Shown in pieces: positions 15,640-24,119 of a stretch of 64,000 nucleotides of DNA (its first letter is position 1; each line of letters starts with the position of its first letter). The notes below the pieces were generated by a model that saw nothing but the letters and a program-made list of their open reading frames with translations, was not told the DNA's origin and searched no databases. This DNA is from Marvinbryantia formatexigens DSM 14469 (GTDB lineage Bacteria; Bacillota; Clostridia; Lachnospirales; Lachnospiraceae), in NCBI RefSeq assembly GCF_025148285.1, contig NZ_CP102268.1:3079001-3143000 (forward strand), written 5' to 3'. The position numbers were made by a program, and so were the translations under genes.

Positions 15640-17889
15640 ATGGGTATGGATATCAGAGAATGTCTGAAAAATATGACACTGGAAGAAAAGGTGCTTCTTC
15701 TGGAGGGTGCGGACAAGGGCTTTACGAATCCGGTGAAGCGGCTGGGTATCCCGCGGATTCTGCTGGCGGACGGTCCCCACGGGGTGCGCGTGGAAAAGGG
15801 AACGGAGCCGGACGGCGACGCTCCGTACACGATGACGGGAGAAATGGAGGAGACGACCGCTTTCCCGTGTGAGGCGGCGATGGCGGCGACCTGGGATGCA
15901 GGGCTGCTGGAGAAAATCGGGCGGTGCATGGGAGAGGAATGCCGTGCTCTTGGCGTGGGCGTGCTGCTGGGACCGGGAGTGAACGGAAAGCGTTCCCCTC
16001 TGGGCGGGAGGAATTTTGAGTATTTTTCCGAGGATCCGTATCTGTCCGGAAAGCTTGCGGCGGCGCTGATAAGGGGCGTGCAGTCGCAGGGCGTGGGCAC
16101 ATGCCTGAAGCACTATGCGCTGAACGACCAGGAGAGCCGCCGCACCTCTGTGAACGTTCACATAGACGAGCGGGCGATGTGGGAAATTTATCTGAAGCCC
16201 TTTGAGATTGCAATCAGAGAGGCGGCTCCGTTTAGCGTCATGGCAGCCTATAATAAAGTGGACGGCCATTATATGAGTGAAAATGAGGAAATGCTCGCCC
16301 ATATCCTGCGGGAGCGCCTGGGCTTTCCGGGCGCTGTCGTCTCTGACTGGGGAGCGGTCCACGATAAGGTCAGCGCCGTGAAAGCCGGGCTGAGCCTGCA
16401 GATGCCGGGACCCGGAAGGGACGCCGGGCGGGTGATAAAAGCCGTAGAGGACGGGGAGCTTACGGAAGCGGAAATTGACAGGCGCGCAGGCGAGGTGCTG
16501 CGGCTGGTAAAGAAGGTGACGGAGGCGCGCGGCAAAAAACAGGCGGAGCCGGACTGGCAGGAGCATCACCGGGCTGCCGTGCAGACGGCGGCGGAGGGGA
16601 TGGTGCTTCTGAAAAACGAAGACGGCATCCTGCCGCTGAAGCAGGCGGGCACGCTGGCGGTGCTCGGAGAGCTGGCAGAAAAGCCCTGCTTTGTGGGCGG
16701 AGGAAGCTCCAGCCTGACACCGCGTCAGATGGATATGCCGCTGGAATGTCTGGGCGGAGAATATACGGTTTCCTATGCGAAGGGCTATGCGGCAAACCGG
16801 ACGACAGAGGAGCTGTTAAACCAGGCGGTGCGTACAGCCGGGACGGCGGATACCGTGCTGCTTTTTGCCGGCGTCAGCACTTCGGAAAGCCTGGACAGGG
16901 ATACAATTCTGCTCCCCAGGGAACAGATCAGACTGGTGAGAGCGGCTGCCGCGGTCAATCCCAATATCGTGCTGGTCACACAGTGTGGTTCGGCAGTCGA
17001 TTACAGTGAAGCCGAAAAGTATGTGAAGGCAATCCTTCACGTCTGGATTCCGGGCGAGGGCTTCGGGGCGGCGCTTGCCGCCATTCTTTCCGGCAGGATA
17101 TCGCCGTGCGGAAAGCTGGCGGAGACCTTTCCGGTCTGCCTGGAGAACACGCCGGCATATCCGGATTTTCCCGGTGTAAAGGATGAGGTGTATTACCGGG
17201 AAGGGCTGCTGACGGGCTACCGCTTTTATGACACCAGGAGGATTCTGCCCCGGTATCCGTTCGGCTTCGGGCTTTCCTACACCACCTTTGCGCTGGAAAA
17301 TCTGAGGCTGTCTTCCCACAGAATTTGCAGCAGGGAAGAACTGACGGTTTCTGTCGATGTGAAAAATACCGGGAGCATGGCGGGAAAAGAAGTGGTGCAG
17401 CTTTATATCCGGGATGAAAAATCTGCGTTCTTCCGCCCGGAAAAGGAGCTGAAGGAGTTTGCGAAAGTAAAGCTGGAGCCGGGAGAGACAAAAACCGTTG
17501 TGCTGAAGCTGACAGAGGACGCCTTTTCCTACTATGTGCCCCATCTGGGACGGTTCGCGGTGGAATCAGGAAGCTTTGCTGTTCTGGCGGGCACCTCCAG
17601 CCGGGATATCTGTCTGGAGGATACGGTGGAAGTTATCTCGGAAGATGAGGTGCGGCTTCCGCTCGGCATGACGGATTCCTTTAAGGATTTTCTGGAGGAT
17701 GACCGGTATACGGTGTACGCCCGACAGTTCCTCGCGGCGCTCCGGGTGGATGAATCCCATATGTTCTATCAGATGCTTCTGGGGGTAAATCTGATTCAGA
17801 TGCAGGAGCTTCTGGCGATTATGGGAATTGATGAGGCGACAGCGGGACGTATGACGGAAAATCTGATAAACCGACAGAGCGAATTTTGA
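15640..17889 (+). CDS. Beta-glucosidase, glycoside hydrolase family 3
   Basis: A 749-residue GH3 enzyme in standard order: TIM barrel (about 1-290) with nucleophile Asp236 in VVSDWG, alpha/beta sandwich (about 310-520) and fibronectin-III-like domain (about 560-660), then an 80-residue C-terminal tail seen in relatives from gut clostridia. There is no signal peptide, so it is cytoplasmic. KHYALNDQESRR is the family substrate-binding motif. It closes the glycoside cluster, 26 bases after the phosphotriesterase-like gene, and may split a different beta-linkage from the GH1 enzyme. No terminator follows directly. Confidence 0.93.
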   Translation: MGMDIRECLKNMTLEEKVLLLEGADKGFTNPVKRLGIPRILLADGPHGVRVEKGTEPDGDAPYTMTGEMEETTAFPCEAAMAATWDAGLLEKIGRCMGEECRALGVGVLLGPGVNGKRSPLGGRNFEYFSEDPYLSGKLAAALIRGVQSQGVGTCLKHYALNDQESRRTSVNVHIDERAMWEIYLKPFEIAIREAAPFSVMAAYNKVDGHYMSENEEMLAHILRERLGFPGAVVSDWGAVHDKVSAVKAGLSLQMPGPGRDAGRVIKAVEDGELTEAEIDRRAGEVLRLVKKVTEARGKKQAEPDWQEHHRAAVQTAAEGMVLLKNEDGILPLKQAGTLAVLGELAEKPCFVGGGSSSLTPRQMDMPLECLGGEYTVSYAKGYAANRTTEELLNQAVRTAGTADTVLLFAGVSTSESLDRDTILLPREQIRLVRAAAAVNPNIVLVTQCGSAVDYSEAEKYVKAILHVWIPGEGFGAALAAILSGRISPCGKLAETFPVCLENTPAYPDFPGVKDEVYYREGLLTGYRFYDTRRILPRYPFGFGLSYTTFALENLRLSSHRICSREELTVSVDVKNTGSMAGKEVVQLYIRDEKSAFFRPEKELKEFAKVKLEPGETKTVVLKLTEDAFSYYVPHLGRFAVESGSFAVLAGTSSRDICLEDTVEVISEDEVRLPLGMTDSFKDFLEDDRYTVYARQFLAALRVDESHMFYQMLLGVNLIQMQELLAIMGIDEATAGRMTENLINRQSEF

Positions 17890-17930
17890 ATGGATTTGCG
17901 AAGGCTGCTGTAAATGGAGTGAGCAGTAAT
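17889..17930 (+). repeat. Dispersed palindromic repeat, copy 1
   Basis: AATGGATTTGCGAA (17889-17902) is followed by a short hairpin with arms CTGCT (17905-17909) and AGCAG (17922-17926) and ends in GTAATGT. A second copy is at 32008-32050, where the first 14 bases are identical and the hairpin arms differ but still pair. Conserved flank plus covarying stem suggests a small mobile or RNA-level repeat. Confidence 0.55.
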
Positions 17931-17931
17931 G

Positions 17932-17997
17932 TGTTTAGAAATTGTTTAACAAATCTGTCCTCTTTGTTTAGCTATCTGCGCTATTATGGGTTATAAT
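17932..17997 (+). promoter_or_regulatory. PhoP-box-like repeats and promoter of the two-component genes
   Basis: TGTTTA (17932-17937), five bases, TGTTTA (17943-17948) form a direct repeat with 11-base period, followed by a third TGTTTA at 17965-17970 and TATAAT at 17992-17997. The arrangement T/GGTTTA-N5-T/GGTTTA is the known site of PhoP-type OmpR-family regulators. The same arrangement recurs at 20050-20066. Autoregulation by the adjacent response regulator is inferred. Confidence 0.7.
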
Positions 17998-18022
17998 AGA
18001 ACCTGTACGGGAGGGCTGTGTG

Positions 18023-19228
18023 ATGGGAAAGCGGACAGTAAAGAGAAGGATTTTTGTATCAAACGCGCTGATGGTTTTTGTGACGCTTGCGTTGTTTCTG
18101 CTGATAAGCGTATTTGTCCTCAAAATATATTCGGAATCCATTGAGACGGAGCTGAAGGCATCGGTGGAAGCCGGGATAGACGCGGACGGCTGGGACGACT
18201 GGATTGAGGAATGGACCATACACCGGGACGAATTTCTGCTTCTTTTTCTGGCGGAGGGGATGCTTGGCATTGCGGTGCTGGTGGTTGTGAGCCAGTTCTT
18301 TACGCGCAATCTGGTGCGTCACATCATGGAGCCGCTGGACGCGCTGTCAGCGGGAGCGGAAAGAATCCGGAACCACGATCTGACACAGGATATTTCCTAC
18401 GAGGGGGAGCGGGAGTTTGAGGACGTCTGCGCCAACTTCAATGAAATGCGGGCGTCTCTTCTGGAGGCGCAGGAAAAAAACAGGAAGTACGAAAAAGCAA
18501 GAACTGATATGATTGCCGGCATTTCCCACGACCTGCGCACGCCCCTCACCGCCATCCGCGGGACCATTAAGGGACTGCTGGACGGCGTGGCGGCAACACC
18601 GGAGCGGCAGAAGAAGTTTCTGGAAACCGCATACCGCAGGACAGGGGAAATGAACGTGCTGCTGAACCGGCTGTTTTACATTTCAAAGCTGGAAACCGGA
18701 AACATGCCGCTGCATATGCAGACTATTGAGATTGCTGATTTTATCCGCAATTATGTGAGAGGAAAGCGGGAGACGCTGGAGAATGAGCCGGTGGAGCTGA
18801 CTGCCGATATCAGAGCGGCGGGCGCGGTATCCGCCGATGCGGAGGAGCTCTGGCGCATTTTTGATAATCTTCTGGAAAACAGCAGAAAATACGGAGGCGC
18901 AGTACCGCTGAAGGTAAAAATTGTGCTGGATAAAACGCAGGAGGGATTTCGCATCTGCTTTTCCGATAACGGAGCGGGTGTGCCCGAAGAAAAGCTGCCC
19001 TTTATTTTTGATGAATTTTATCGCGGGGACGAATCCAGAAACCACAGGGATGGAAACGGGCTGGGGCTTTATATTGTCCGCTATCTGATGGAGGCGATGG
19101 GCGGAAGCGTCCGGGCGGAAAATGCGGACGGGCTTGCCGTTTATCTGGAGCTAAAGGAGATTGCGCGCCCCGGCGGGCAGCAGTCCCGGATAGATTCCAA
19201 TGAAAGCGGGGCGGACGGCAGGAAATGA
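18023..19228 (+). CDS. Two-component sensor histidine kinase
   Basis: A 401-residue membrane kinase: helix 1 (about 14-34), a short extracytoplasmic loop rich in acidic residues and Trp (GIDADGWDDWIEEW), helix 2 (about 71-92), HAMP (about 92-145), HisKA with His169 in GISHDLRTPL, and an ATPase domain with FSDNGAG and GNGLGLYIVR boxes. The loop of only ~35 residues suggests sensing at the membrane, as in cell-wall-stress kinases. ATG at 18023 is used because GGGAGGG (18009-18015) is best spaced for it. The kinase gene precedes its regulator, an order opposite to most. The 3' end lies inside a 39-base tandem duplication. Confidence 0.93.
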   Translation: MGKRTVKRRIFVSNALMVFVTLALFLLISVFVLKIYSESIETELKASVEAGIDADGWDDWIEEWTIHRDEFLLLFLAEGMLGIAVLVVVSQFFTRNLVRHIMEPLDALSAGAERIRNHDLTQDISYEGEREFEDVCANFNEMRASLLEAQEKNRKYEKARTDMIAGISHDLRTPLTAIRGTIKGLLDGVAATPERQKKFLETAYRRTGEMNVLLNRLFYISKLETGNMPLHMQTIEIADFIRNYVRGKRETLENEPVELTADIRAAGAVSADAEELWRIFDNLLENSRKYGGAVPLKVKIVLDKTQEGFRICFSDNGAGVPEEKLPFIFDEFYRGDESRNHRDGNGLGLYIVRYLMEAMGGSVRAENADGLAVYLELKEIARPGGQQSRIDSNESGADGRK

Positions 19229-19281
19229 TGCTTAAAGGACAGAAGCGGGGCGGACGGCAGGACATGATGCTTAAAAGACAG
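19204..19281 (+). repeat. 39-base tandem duplication over the kinase 3' end
   Basis: Unit 1 (19204-19242) spans the last codons and stop of the kinase gene; unit 2 (19243-19281) repeats it with two changes, and a degenerate start of a third (GAGCGTACCGACGGCAG) follows. The period is 39. The copies therefore duplicate the coding end plus about 14 bases of trailer. Confidence 0.85.
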
Positions 19282-19330
19282 GAGCGTACCGACGGCAGAG
19301 CAGGCTGCAGAAAGGAGACCGGAGCGGAAT

Positions 19331-20044
19331 ATGGCGGAGAAAAGACGGGTGCTGATTGTGGAGGACGACGAGGATATCAGTATGGTGGAGGAGGCTTATC
19401 TGGAAGCGGCGGGCTTTGATACGGCAATCTGCCGGGATGGCGGGGAGGTCGCCGGGCTGCTTGGGAAGGAAAGCTTCGATTTGATTTTGCTGGATTTGAT
19501 GCTTCCGGGGAAAAGCGGCTATGATATCTGCCGGGAAATACGGGAGCAGGTGGATATTCCCATTCTCATGGTGACGGCGCGGACGGAGACCGTGGATAAA
19601 ATCAGAGGGCTGGGGCTCGGCGCAGATGATTATATCGCGAAGCCGTTTGACCCGGCGGAGCTGGTGGCGCGCGTGACGGCAAATTTAAGGCAGTATGACA
19701 GGATGATGCGGAAAATTCCGGAGGAAAAAACGGAAGAGCCGGAGGAAATCTGTGTCGCTGATTTGCGGATTCTCGTTAATAGCTGGAAGGTTTATAAGGG
19801 AGAGCGGGAAATCAAATTTCCGAACCGGGAGTTTGAGCTGCTGAAATTTCTCGCCATGAACCCCAACATCGTGTTTTCCAGGGAGCAGCTTTTTGAAAAG
19901 ATATGGGGGTACGATTACGTGGGCGACAGCGTCACAGTCATGGTGCATATTAACCGCATCCGGGAAAAAATCGAGGACGACAGCAAAAATCCGAAGATTC
20001 TGGAAACGGTGTGGGGTGCCGGATACCGGTTTAATAAAGATTGA
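19331..20044 (+). CDS. OmpR family response regulator
   Basis: A 237-residue regulator partner of the upstream kinase. The receiver domain (1-120) has the acidic pocket EDDED at 11-15, phospho-acceptor Asp55 in LILLDLMLPG, and Lys104 in ADDYIAKPF. The C-terminal winged helix (about 145-235) is of OmpR/PhoB type (FPNREFELLKFLAMNPNIVFSREQLFEKIWG). A GGAG ribosome site precedes the ATG. PhoP-box-like direct repeats occur before the kinase gene and before the popT gene 96 bases downstream of this stop, so this protein likely controls both its own operon and the lipid-carrier operon. Confidence 0.94.
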   Translation: MAEKRRVLIVEDDEDISMVEEAYLEAAGFDTAICRDGGEVAGLLGKESFDLILLDLMLPGKSGYDICREIREQVDIPILMVTARTETVDKIRGLGLGADDYIAKPFDPAELVARVTANLRQYDRMMRKIPEEKTEEPEEICVADLRILVNSWKVYKGEREIKFPNREFELLKFLAMNPNIVFSREQLFEKIWGYDYVGDSVTVMVHINRIREKIEDDSKNPKILETVWGAGYRFNKD

Positions 20045-20049
20045 AAAAG

Positions 20050-20106
20050 TGTTTAGGATTTGTTTAGAAAAAATCCCTCTGTTTGTTTAACGCAGGTTGT
20101 TAAGAT
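20050..20106 (+). promoter_or_regulatory. PhoP-box-like repeats before the DUF368 operon
   Basis: TGTTTA (20050-20055), five bases, TGTTTA (20061-20066), then a third TGTTTA at 20084-20089 and a possible -10 TAAGAT at 20101-20106. Spacing of the first pair is identical to that at 17932-17948. This makes the popT operon a probable direct target of the response regulator encoded immediately upstream. Confidence 0.7.
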
Positions 20107-20139
20107 AACCGCAGAAAATAAAACAGGAGGGATTTTTTT

Positions 20140-21006
20140 ATGATAAGAGAGGGAATAAATGGATTTTGTATGGCGCTGGCGGACAGTGTGCCGGGCGTAT
20201 CGGGAGGAACGGTTGCGTTTATCCTGGGATTTTACGATAGCTTTATCGGTTCCATCCACGACCTGGCATTCGGCAGGCGGACAGAGAAAATGCGCGCCGT
20301 CCGCTATCTGGCAAAGCTGGGCACTGGCTGGGCAGTCGGAATGGTGCTGGCGGTGGTTGCCCTGTCGGCTTTGTTTGAGAGCCACATTTATGGAGTAAGC
20401 TCTTTATTTATCGGGTTTATCGCCGGGGCGATTCCGCTGATCGTAATAGAGGAGAAGGAGAGTATGCGGGAAGCCGGAAAGGGAATCCCGTTCTGTCTGC
20501 TCGGAATTGCGCTGGTCGCGGGCATTACCTGGGCGAATGGCAGAATTGGCGGCGGGGCGATGGACCTTAGTCAGTTTTCCGCGGGGATGGCGGTGAAGCT
20601 GTTCTTTATCGGAATGATTGCGATTTCCGCGATGTTTCTTCCGGGAATCTCCGGCTCCACGCTGCTGCTTATCTTCGGAGCGTACATTCCGGTGATTACG
20701 GCGGTGAGAGGCGTTCTTTCCCTGGATTTTTCTTACATTCCGTGTCTTATCTTTTTCGGATGCGGCGTGCTGACCGGTGCGCTGACTGTGGTAAAGGCAA
20801 TTAAAATCTGCCTGGAGCGGTTCCGTCCGCAGACCATATACATGATTCTGGGAATGATGATTGGTTCCTTTTATGCCATCGTTATGGGACCGACCACGCT
20901 GGAGGCGCCGCAGGCGGCTTTAAGCCTTTCAAATTTTCAGCCCGTCGCTGCGGTTGCAGGGGTATTGCTGGTACTGGGGATGCAGAAGCTTAAAGCAAGA
21001 AGGTGA
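20140..21006 (+). CDS. popT: DUF368 polyprenyl-phosphate transporter (PopT family)
   Basis: A 288-residue polytopic membrane protein of the DUF368 family, recently shown in other bacteria to return undecaprenyl phosphate across the cytoplasmic membrane for reuse in wall and polymer synthesis. The N-terminal half begins with the characteristic GINGFCMALADSVPGVSGGTV-type segment and a second related GISGS motif (FLPGISGSTLLLIFG) occurs near residue 170, giving the internal inverted-repeat look of the family. GGAGG precedes the ATG. It heads an operon with PAP2 phosphatase, glycosyltransferase and phosphodiester glycosidase genes, under a PhoP-box-like promoter. Symbol given by family, not by experiment. 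Confidence 0.85.
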   Translation: MIREGINGFCMALADSVPGVSGGTVAFILGFYDSFIGSIHDLAFGRRTEKMRAVRYLAKLGTGWAVGMVLAVVALSALFESHIYGVSSLFIGFIAGAIPLIVIEEKESMREAGKGIPFCLLGIALVAGITWANGRIGGGAMDLSQFSAGMAVKLFFIGMIAISAMFLPGISGSTLLLIFGAYIPVITAVRGVLSLDFSYIPCLIFFGCGVLTGALTVVKAIKICLERFRPQTIYMILGMMIGSFYAIVMGPTTLEAPQAALSLSNFQPVAAVAGVLLVLGMQKLKARR

Positions 21007-21011
21007 CAGCC

Positions 21012-21092
21012 ATGAGTGTGACAGGAGCAATTTATCTGGCAATTATGCTGCTGATTTTTCAGATTCCCGCTATCATGGGAGAGCGAGAATGA
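21012..21092 (+). CDS. Possible 26-residue membrane peptide
   Basis: A short frame between popT and the PAP2 gene codes a peptide with one hydrophobic stretch (AIYLAIMLLIFQIPAIM) and a charged end. AAGGTG overlaps the popT stop and could serve as ribosome site. It may be a small subunit of the transporter or chance; only conservation in relatives could tell. Confidence 0.35.
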   Translation: MSVTGAIYLAIMLLIFQIPAIMGERE

Positions 21093-21113
21093 CGGGAGGT
21101 GAAAAGCACAGAA

Positions 21114-21671
21114 ATGGGTAATATTGAGTGGATGATTCTGGACTGGATACAAAGCATCCGGACGCCGGCGGGCGACGTTATCATTCCCTTCATTACGAAG
21201 CTGGGAAACATGGGAATGATATGGATTTTACTTGCAGTGCTTCTGCTGCTGATTCCGAAGACACGGAAAGCCGGAGCGATAATGCTGGCGGCATTATGTG
21301 TGGATTTGATTTTGTGCAATGGGATACTGAAGAATCTGGTCGGCAGGCTGCGCCCCTGCGATGTGAATACGGGCGTTCAGCTTCTGATTGCAAGACCGCA
21401 TGATTTTTCCTTTCCGTCGGGTCACACGGCGTCTTCTTTTGCGGCGGTGACGGCGCTTTATCTGGCAGGGGAGAGGAAGCTGTGGAAACCGGCGCTTGTG
21501 CTTGCGGTTCTGATAGCGTTTTCAAGGTTGTATTTATATGTGCATTATCCAACAGACATTTTCGGAGGCGTGGTTGTCGGAATTATTTCCGGAATCATCG
21601 GCTTTTGGGCAGTCGGAAGACTGGAGAAATGGAGAAAAAGACACGGCGGCATGGAAGAAAAGGCACAATGA
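21114..21671 (+). CDS. PAP2 family phosphatase (undecaprenyl-pyrophosphatase type)
   Basis: A 185-residue, five- to six-helix membrane phosphatase with all three PAP2 signatures: K73-to-RP81 (KNLVGRLRP), PSGHT at 101-105, and SR-x5-H-x3-D at 137-148 (SRLYLYVHYPTD). Enzymes of this type (BcrC/PgpB-like) take phosphate off undecaprenyl pyrophosphate or phosphatidylglycerol phosphate outside the membrane. The ATG at 21114 is used; a GTG at 21099 overlaps the GGGAGGTGA ribosome site. Next to a DUF368 transporter, dephosphorylation of C55-PP followed by C55-P recycling is the natural reading (inference). Confidence 0.9.
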   Translation: MGNIEWMILDWIQSIRTPAGDVIIPFITKLGNMGMIWILLAVLLLLIPKTRKAGAIMLAALCVDLILCNGILKNLVGRLRPCDVNTGVQLLIARPHDFSFPSGHTASSFAAVTALYLAGERKLWKPALVLAVLIAFSRLYLYVHYPTDIFGGVVVGIISGIIGFWAVGRLEKWRKRHGGMEEKAQ

Positions 21672-21755
21672 GGTTTTTAATGAAATGCTGCGGAAGACAG
21701 GAAAGTGACAGAGAGTTTGGAACTGCCTGGGAAGGCAAAAAAGGAGGCATACAGT

Positions 21756-22865
21756 ATGGCGGTTGTGGTTATTCCGGCATATAAGCCGGATGAAGAACTG
21801 ATGAAAATAACAGACAGGCTCTGGGCATATGGCTGCCGGATGATTGTAGTGGACGACGGCAGCGGGGAAGCATACAGAGCGGTGTTTGATAAGATAAAGG
21901 ATGTCTGCGTGATTCTTCATCATCCGGAGAACCGGGGAAAGGGCGCTGCGATTAAGACGGCACTGTCTTACCTGAAAAATGGGGCGCCGCAGGAGGAAAA
22001 ACAGAGCGGCGATGTGATTGGCGTCATGGACGCCGACGGACAGCATCTGCCGGAGGACATGATGAGACTGCTGAATTTTGCGGAAACGCACAGAAAGGCG
22101 CTGGTGCTGGGTGTGCGGACGGTCGGCAGGGAAATGCCGCTGAAATCAAGGCTGGGAAATCAGATTACCAGAATGGTTTTCCGCCTGGTCAGCGGCGTGG
22201 CAGTGTCCGATACGCAGACGGGCTTACGGGCGTTCGGCCCGGAGCTGATTACAAAATTGCTTTCGGTCTCCGGGGAGCGCTATGAGTATGAAACGAATGT
22301 GCTGATGGCGTGCGCAAAGGGAAGGGTTCCGATTGAGGAGTTGCCCATCGACACGATTTACCGGGACAGGAGCAATTCCAGCTCGCATTTTCACAGCATC
22401 CGGGATTCGGTGCGCATCTACCGGGATATGCTGAAGTTTACGCTTTCGTCGTTTTCTGGCTTTGTTCTGGATTATCTGCTGTTTTCATTGTTTTTGCTGT
22501 TTCTGCCGCACACGGCGTTCTGCGTGCTGCTGGCGAATATTGCAGCGAGGGCGGTCAGCGCTTTTTGTAATTACAGCATGAACTGCTGTTTCGTGTTTCA
22601 CACAAACCGGAGAATGCAGACAGCCGCCCGGTATTTTGCGCTGGCGGGCGTTATATTGCTGCTGAATAATCTGATTCTGGGAATGCTTGTGCAGGTGCTT
22701 CATGTGCCCGTCCATCCGGCAAAGCTGCTGACGGAATGCCTGCTGTTTCTCTTTAGCTGGCTGATGCAGAACTGCGTGATATTCCGGAGAGAAAGGGTTT
22801 ACGCCCTGCCGGAAGGAAAAGAAGGAAGCTGTGCCCATCCGGGCGGAAAGGTCGGGATGATATGA
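21756..22865 (+). CDS. GT2 glycosyltransferase fused to a GtrA-like membrane domain
   Basis: A 369-residue protein. Residues 1-230 form a dolichyl-phosphate-mannose-synthase-like GT-A domain (VVIPAYKPDEELMKI; metal-binding DADGQH; DTQTGLRAFG). Residues ~240-355 hold four transmembrane helices of the GtrA type (LKFTLSSFSGFVLDYLLFSLFLLFLP and on). Such proteins load a sugar onto polyprenyl phosphate and may help flip it for polymer or lipid glycosylation. AAGGAGG (21741-21747) sets the start at 21756; an upstream in-frame start at 21705 lacks a ribosome site. The stop overlaps the next ATG by four bases (ATGA). Confidence 0.9.
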   Translation: MAVVVIPAYKPDEELMKITDRLWAYGCRMIVVDDGSGEAYRAVFDKIKDVCVILHHPENRGKGAAIKTALSYLKNGAPQEEKQSGDVIGVMDADGQHLPEDMMRLLNFAETHRKALVLGVRTVGREMPLKSRLGNQITRMVFRLVSGVAVSDTQTGLRAFGPELITKLLSVSGERYEYETNVLMACAKGRVPIEELPIDTIYRDRSNSSSHFHSIRDSVRIYRDMLKFTLSSFSGFVLDYLLFSLFLLFLPHTAFCVLLANIAARAVSAFCNYSMNCCFVFHTNRRMQTAARYFALAGVILLLNNLILGMLVQVLHVPVHPAKLLTECLLFLFSWLMQNCVIFRRERVYALPEGKEGSCAHPGGKVGMI

Positions 22866-24064
22866 AAAAGAGAATTTTGTGGCTGGCGCTGGATACGATT
22901 GCGGCGGCGCTGATACTTCTCGCGGTGTGGATTGTAGATTATAAGCTTCCGCAGAAAGGAATCCGGGCAGCCGCTTTTGAGGAAACTCTGGAGGCGGCGG
23001 ATGCCAGGGAGAGCAGCAGCGCGGACGCGAATGTGGGCGGAAGCACAGCCGCGAATGCGGGCGCAGGAGGAGCCGGTACGGATAATGGTGCAGAAGCTGG
23101 TGCGAATGCAGGCGCAGGAAATGGCGTGGAAGCCGGTGCGGATGTGGGAATCGACGGGGCAACGGAAGAACAGTGGGAGCAGCAGGGGATGCTGCAGAGC
23201 ACAAATGTGGTACGGGATACGCAGGACTGGCATCAGAAATTTGCAGATAAATTTACGGATACAGTGGTTGCCACGGACACGTCCTATACCAGCCCGGATT
23301 TGTCCATTCAGCTGACTTATAATCAGTATGATACCGGAAAGCTGGATAAGTCAGGCTCCGGAAAGCATGAAAAATACGGAACACAGATATCATATGTGCT
23401 GGCGGATATTTACGTGGGAGATATCACCTGCCTGCGCACTGCTTTTGCGCAGGATACCTATGGGGTGGGATATTCGGAAAAGCTGTCGGGGATGTCGGAC
23501 AGAATGAAGGCGGTGCTTGCCGTGAACGGCGATTCCTACAGCAACAACCGTCACCGGAATAACGGAACCATCATCCGCAACGGCGTCATCTACCGGAGCC
23601 AGGCGACAGACGCGGAAACCTGCGTGCTGAACTGGGACGGAACAATGGACATTTATACTCCGGACCAGATGGATATACAGAAACTGATAGAGCGTGGAGC
23701 ATATCAGAGCTGGGTATTCGGACCGTCCCTGCTGGATGAAAACGGAAAAGCAAAGGACAGCTTTCTTACCTGGGACTATATCCGGCAGTCGCATCCGCGG
23801 ACAGCAATCGGCTATTATGAGCCGGGACATTACTGCCTGCTGCTGGTGGATGGCAGGCAGAAGGCTTCCAGAGGCATGTTCCTGGATGAAATGGCGCAGC
23901 TGTTTGAAGAACTTGGATGCAAAGCGGCTTACAATCTGGACGGCGGTCACTGCTCCTTCATGAATTTCCAGGGGCAGACGGCAAACCATCCTTATAAGCC
24001 GGAGCATACGGTCTCCGATGGAATTTTTATTGTCGCGGGCAACGATCCAGGCGGACAGGCTTAA
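22862..24064 (+). CDS. Membrane-anchored phosphodiester glycosidase (NAGPA/DUF2233 domain)
   Basis: A 400-residue extracytoplasmic protein: one N-terminal anchor helix (about 5-22), a low-complexity Ala/Gly/Asn/Glu linker (about 45-100), then a catalytic domain of the NAGPA family with the signature NLDGGHCSFMNF near residue 358 and AVNGDSYSNNRH near 220. Members remove GlcNAc or similar sugars bound through a phosphodiester; bacterial ones act on envelope polymers. It overlaps the glycosyltransferase gene, so a sugar-phosphate polymer built by one may be trimmed by the other (inference). The linker DNA is repeat-prone. Confidence 0.85.
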   Translation: MKKRILWLALDTIAAALILLAVWIVDYKLPQKGIRAAAFEETLEAADARESSSADANVGGSTAANAGAGGAGTDNGAEAGANAGAGNGVEAGADVGIDGATEEQWEQQGMLQSTNVVRDTQDWHQKFADKFTDTVVATDTSYTSPDLSIQLTYNQYDTGKLDKSGSGKHEKYGTQISYVLADIYVGDITCLRTAFAQDTYGVGYSEKLSGMSDRMKAVLAVNGDSYSNNRHRNNGTIIRNGVIYRSQATDAETCVLNWDGTMDIYTPDQMDIQKLIERGAYQSWVFGPSLLDENGKAKDSFLTWDYIRQSHPRTAIGYYEPGHYCLLLVDGRQKASRGMFLDEMAQLFEELGCKAAYNLDGGHCSFMNFQGQTANHPYKPEHTVSDGIFIVAGNDPGGQA

Positions 24065-24119
24065 CTGGTCCGATGTCCCGTGTGTCTGTATCGGGGTATT
24101 TGAATGTGGAGGAATCAGA

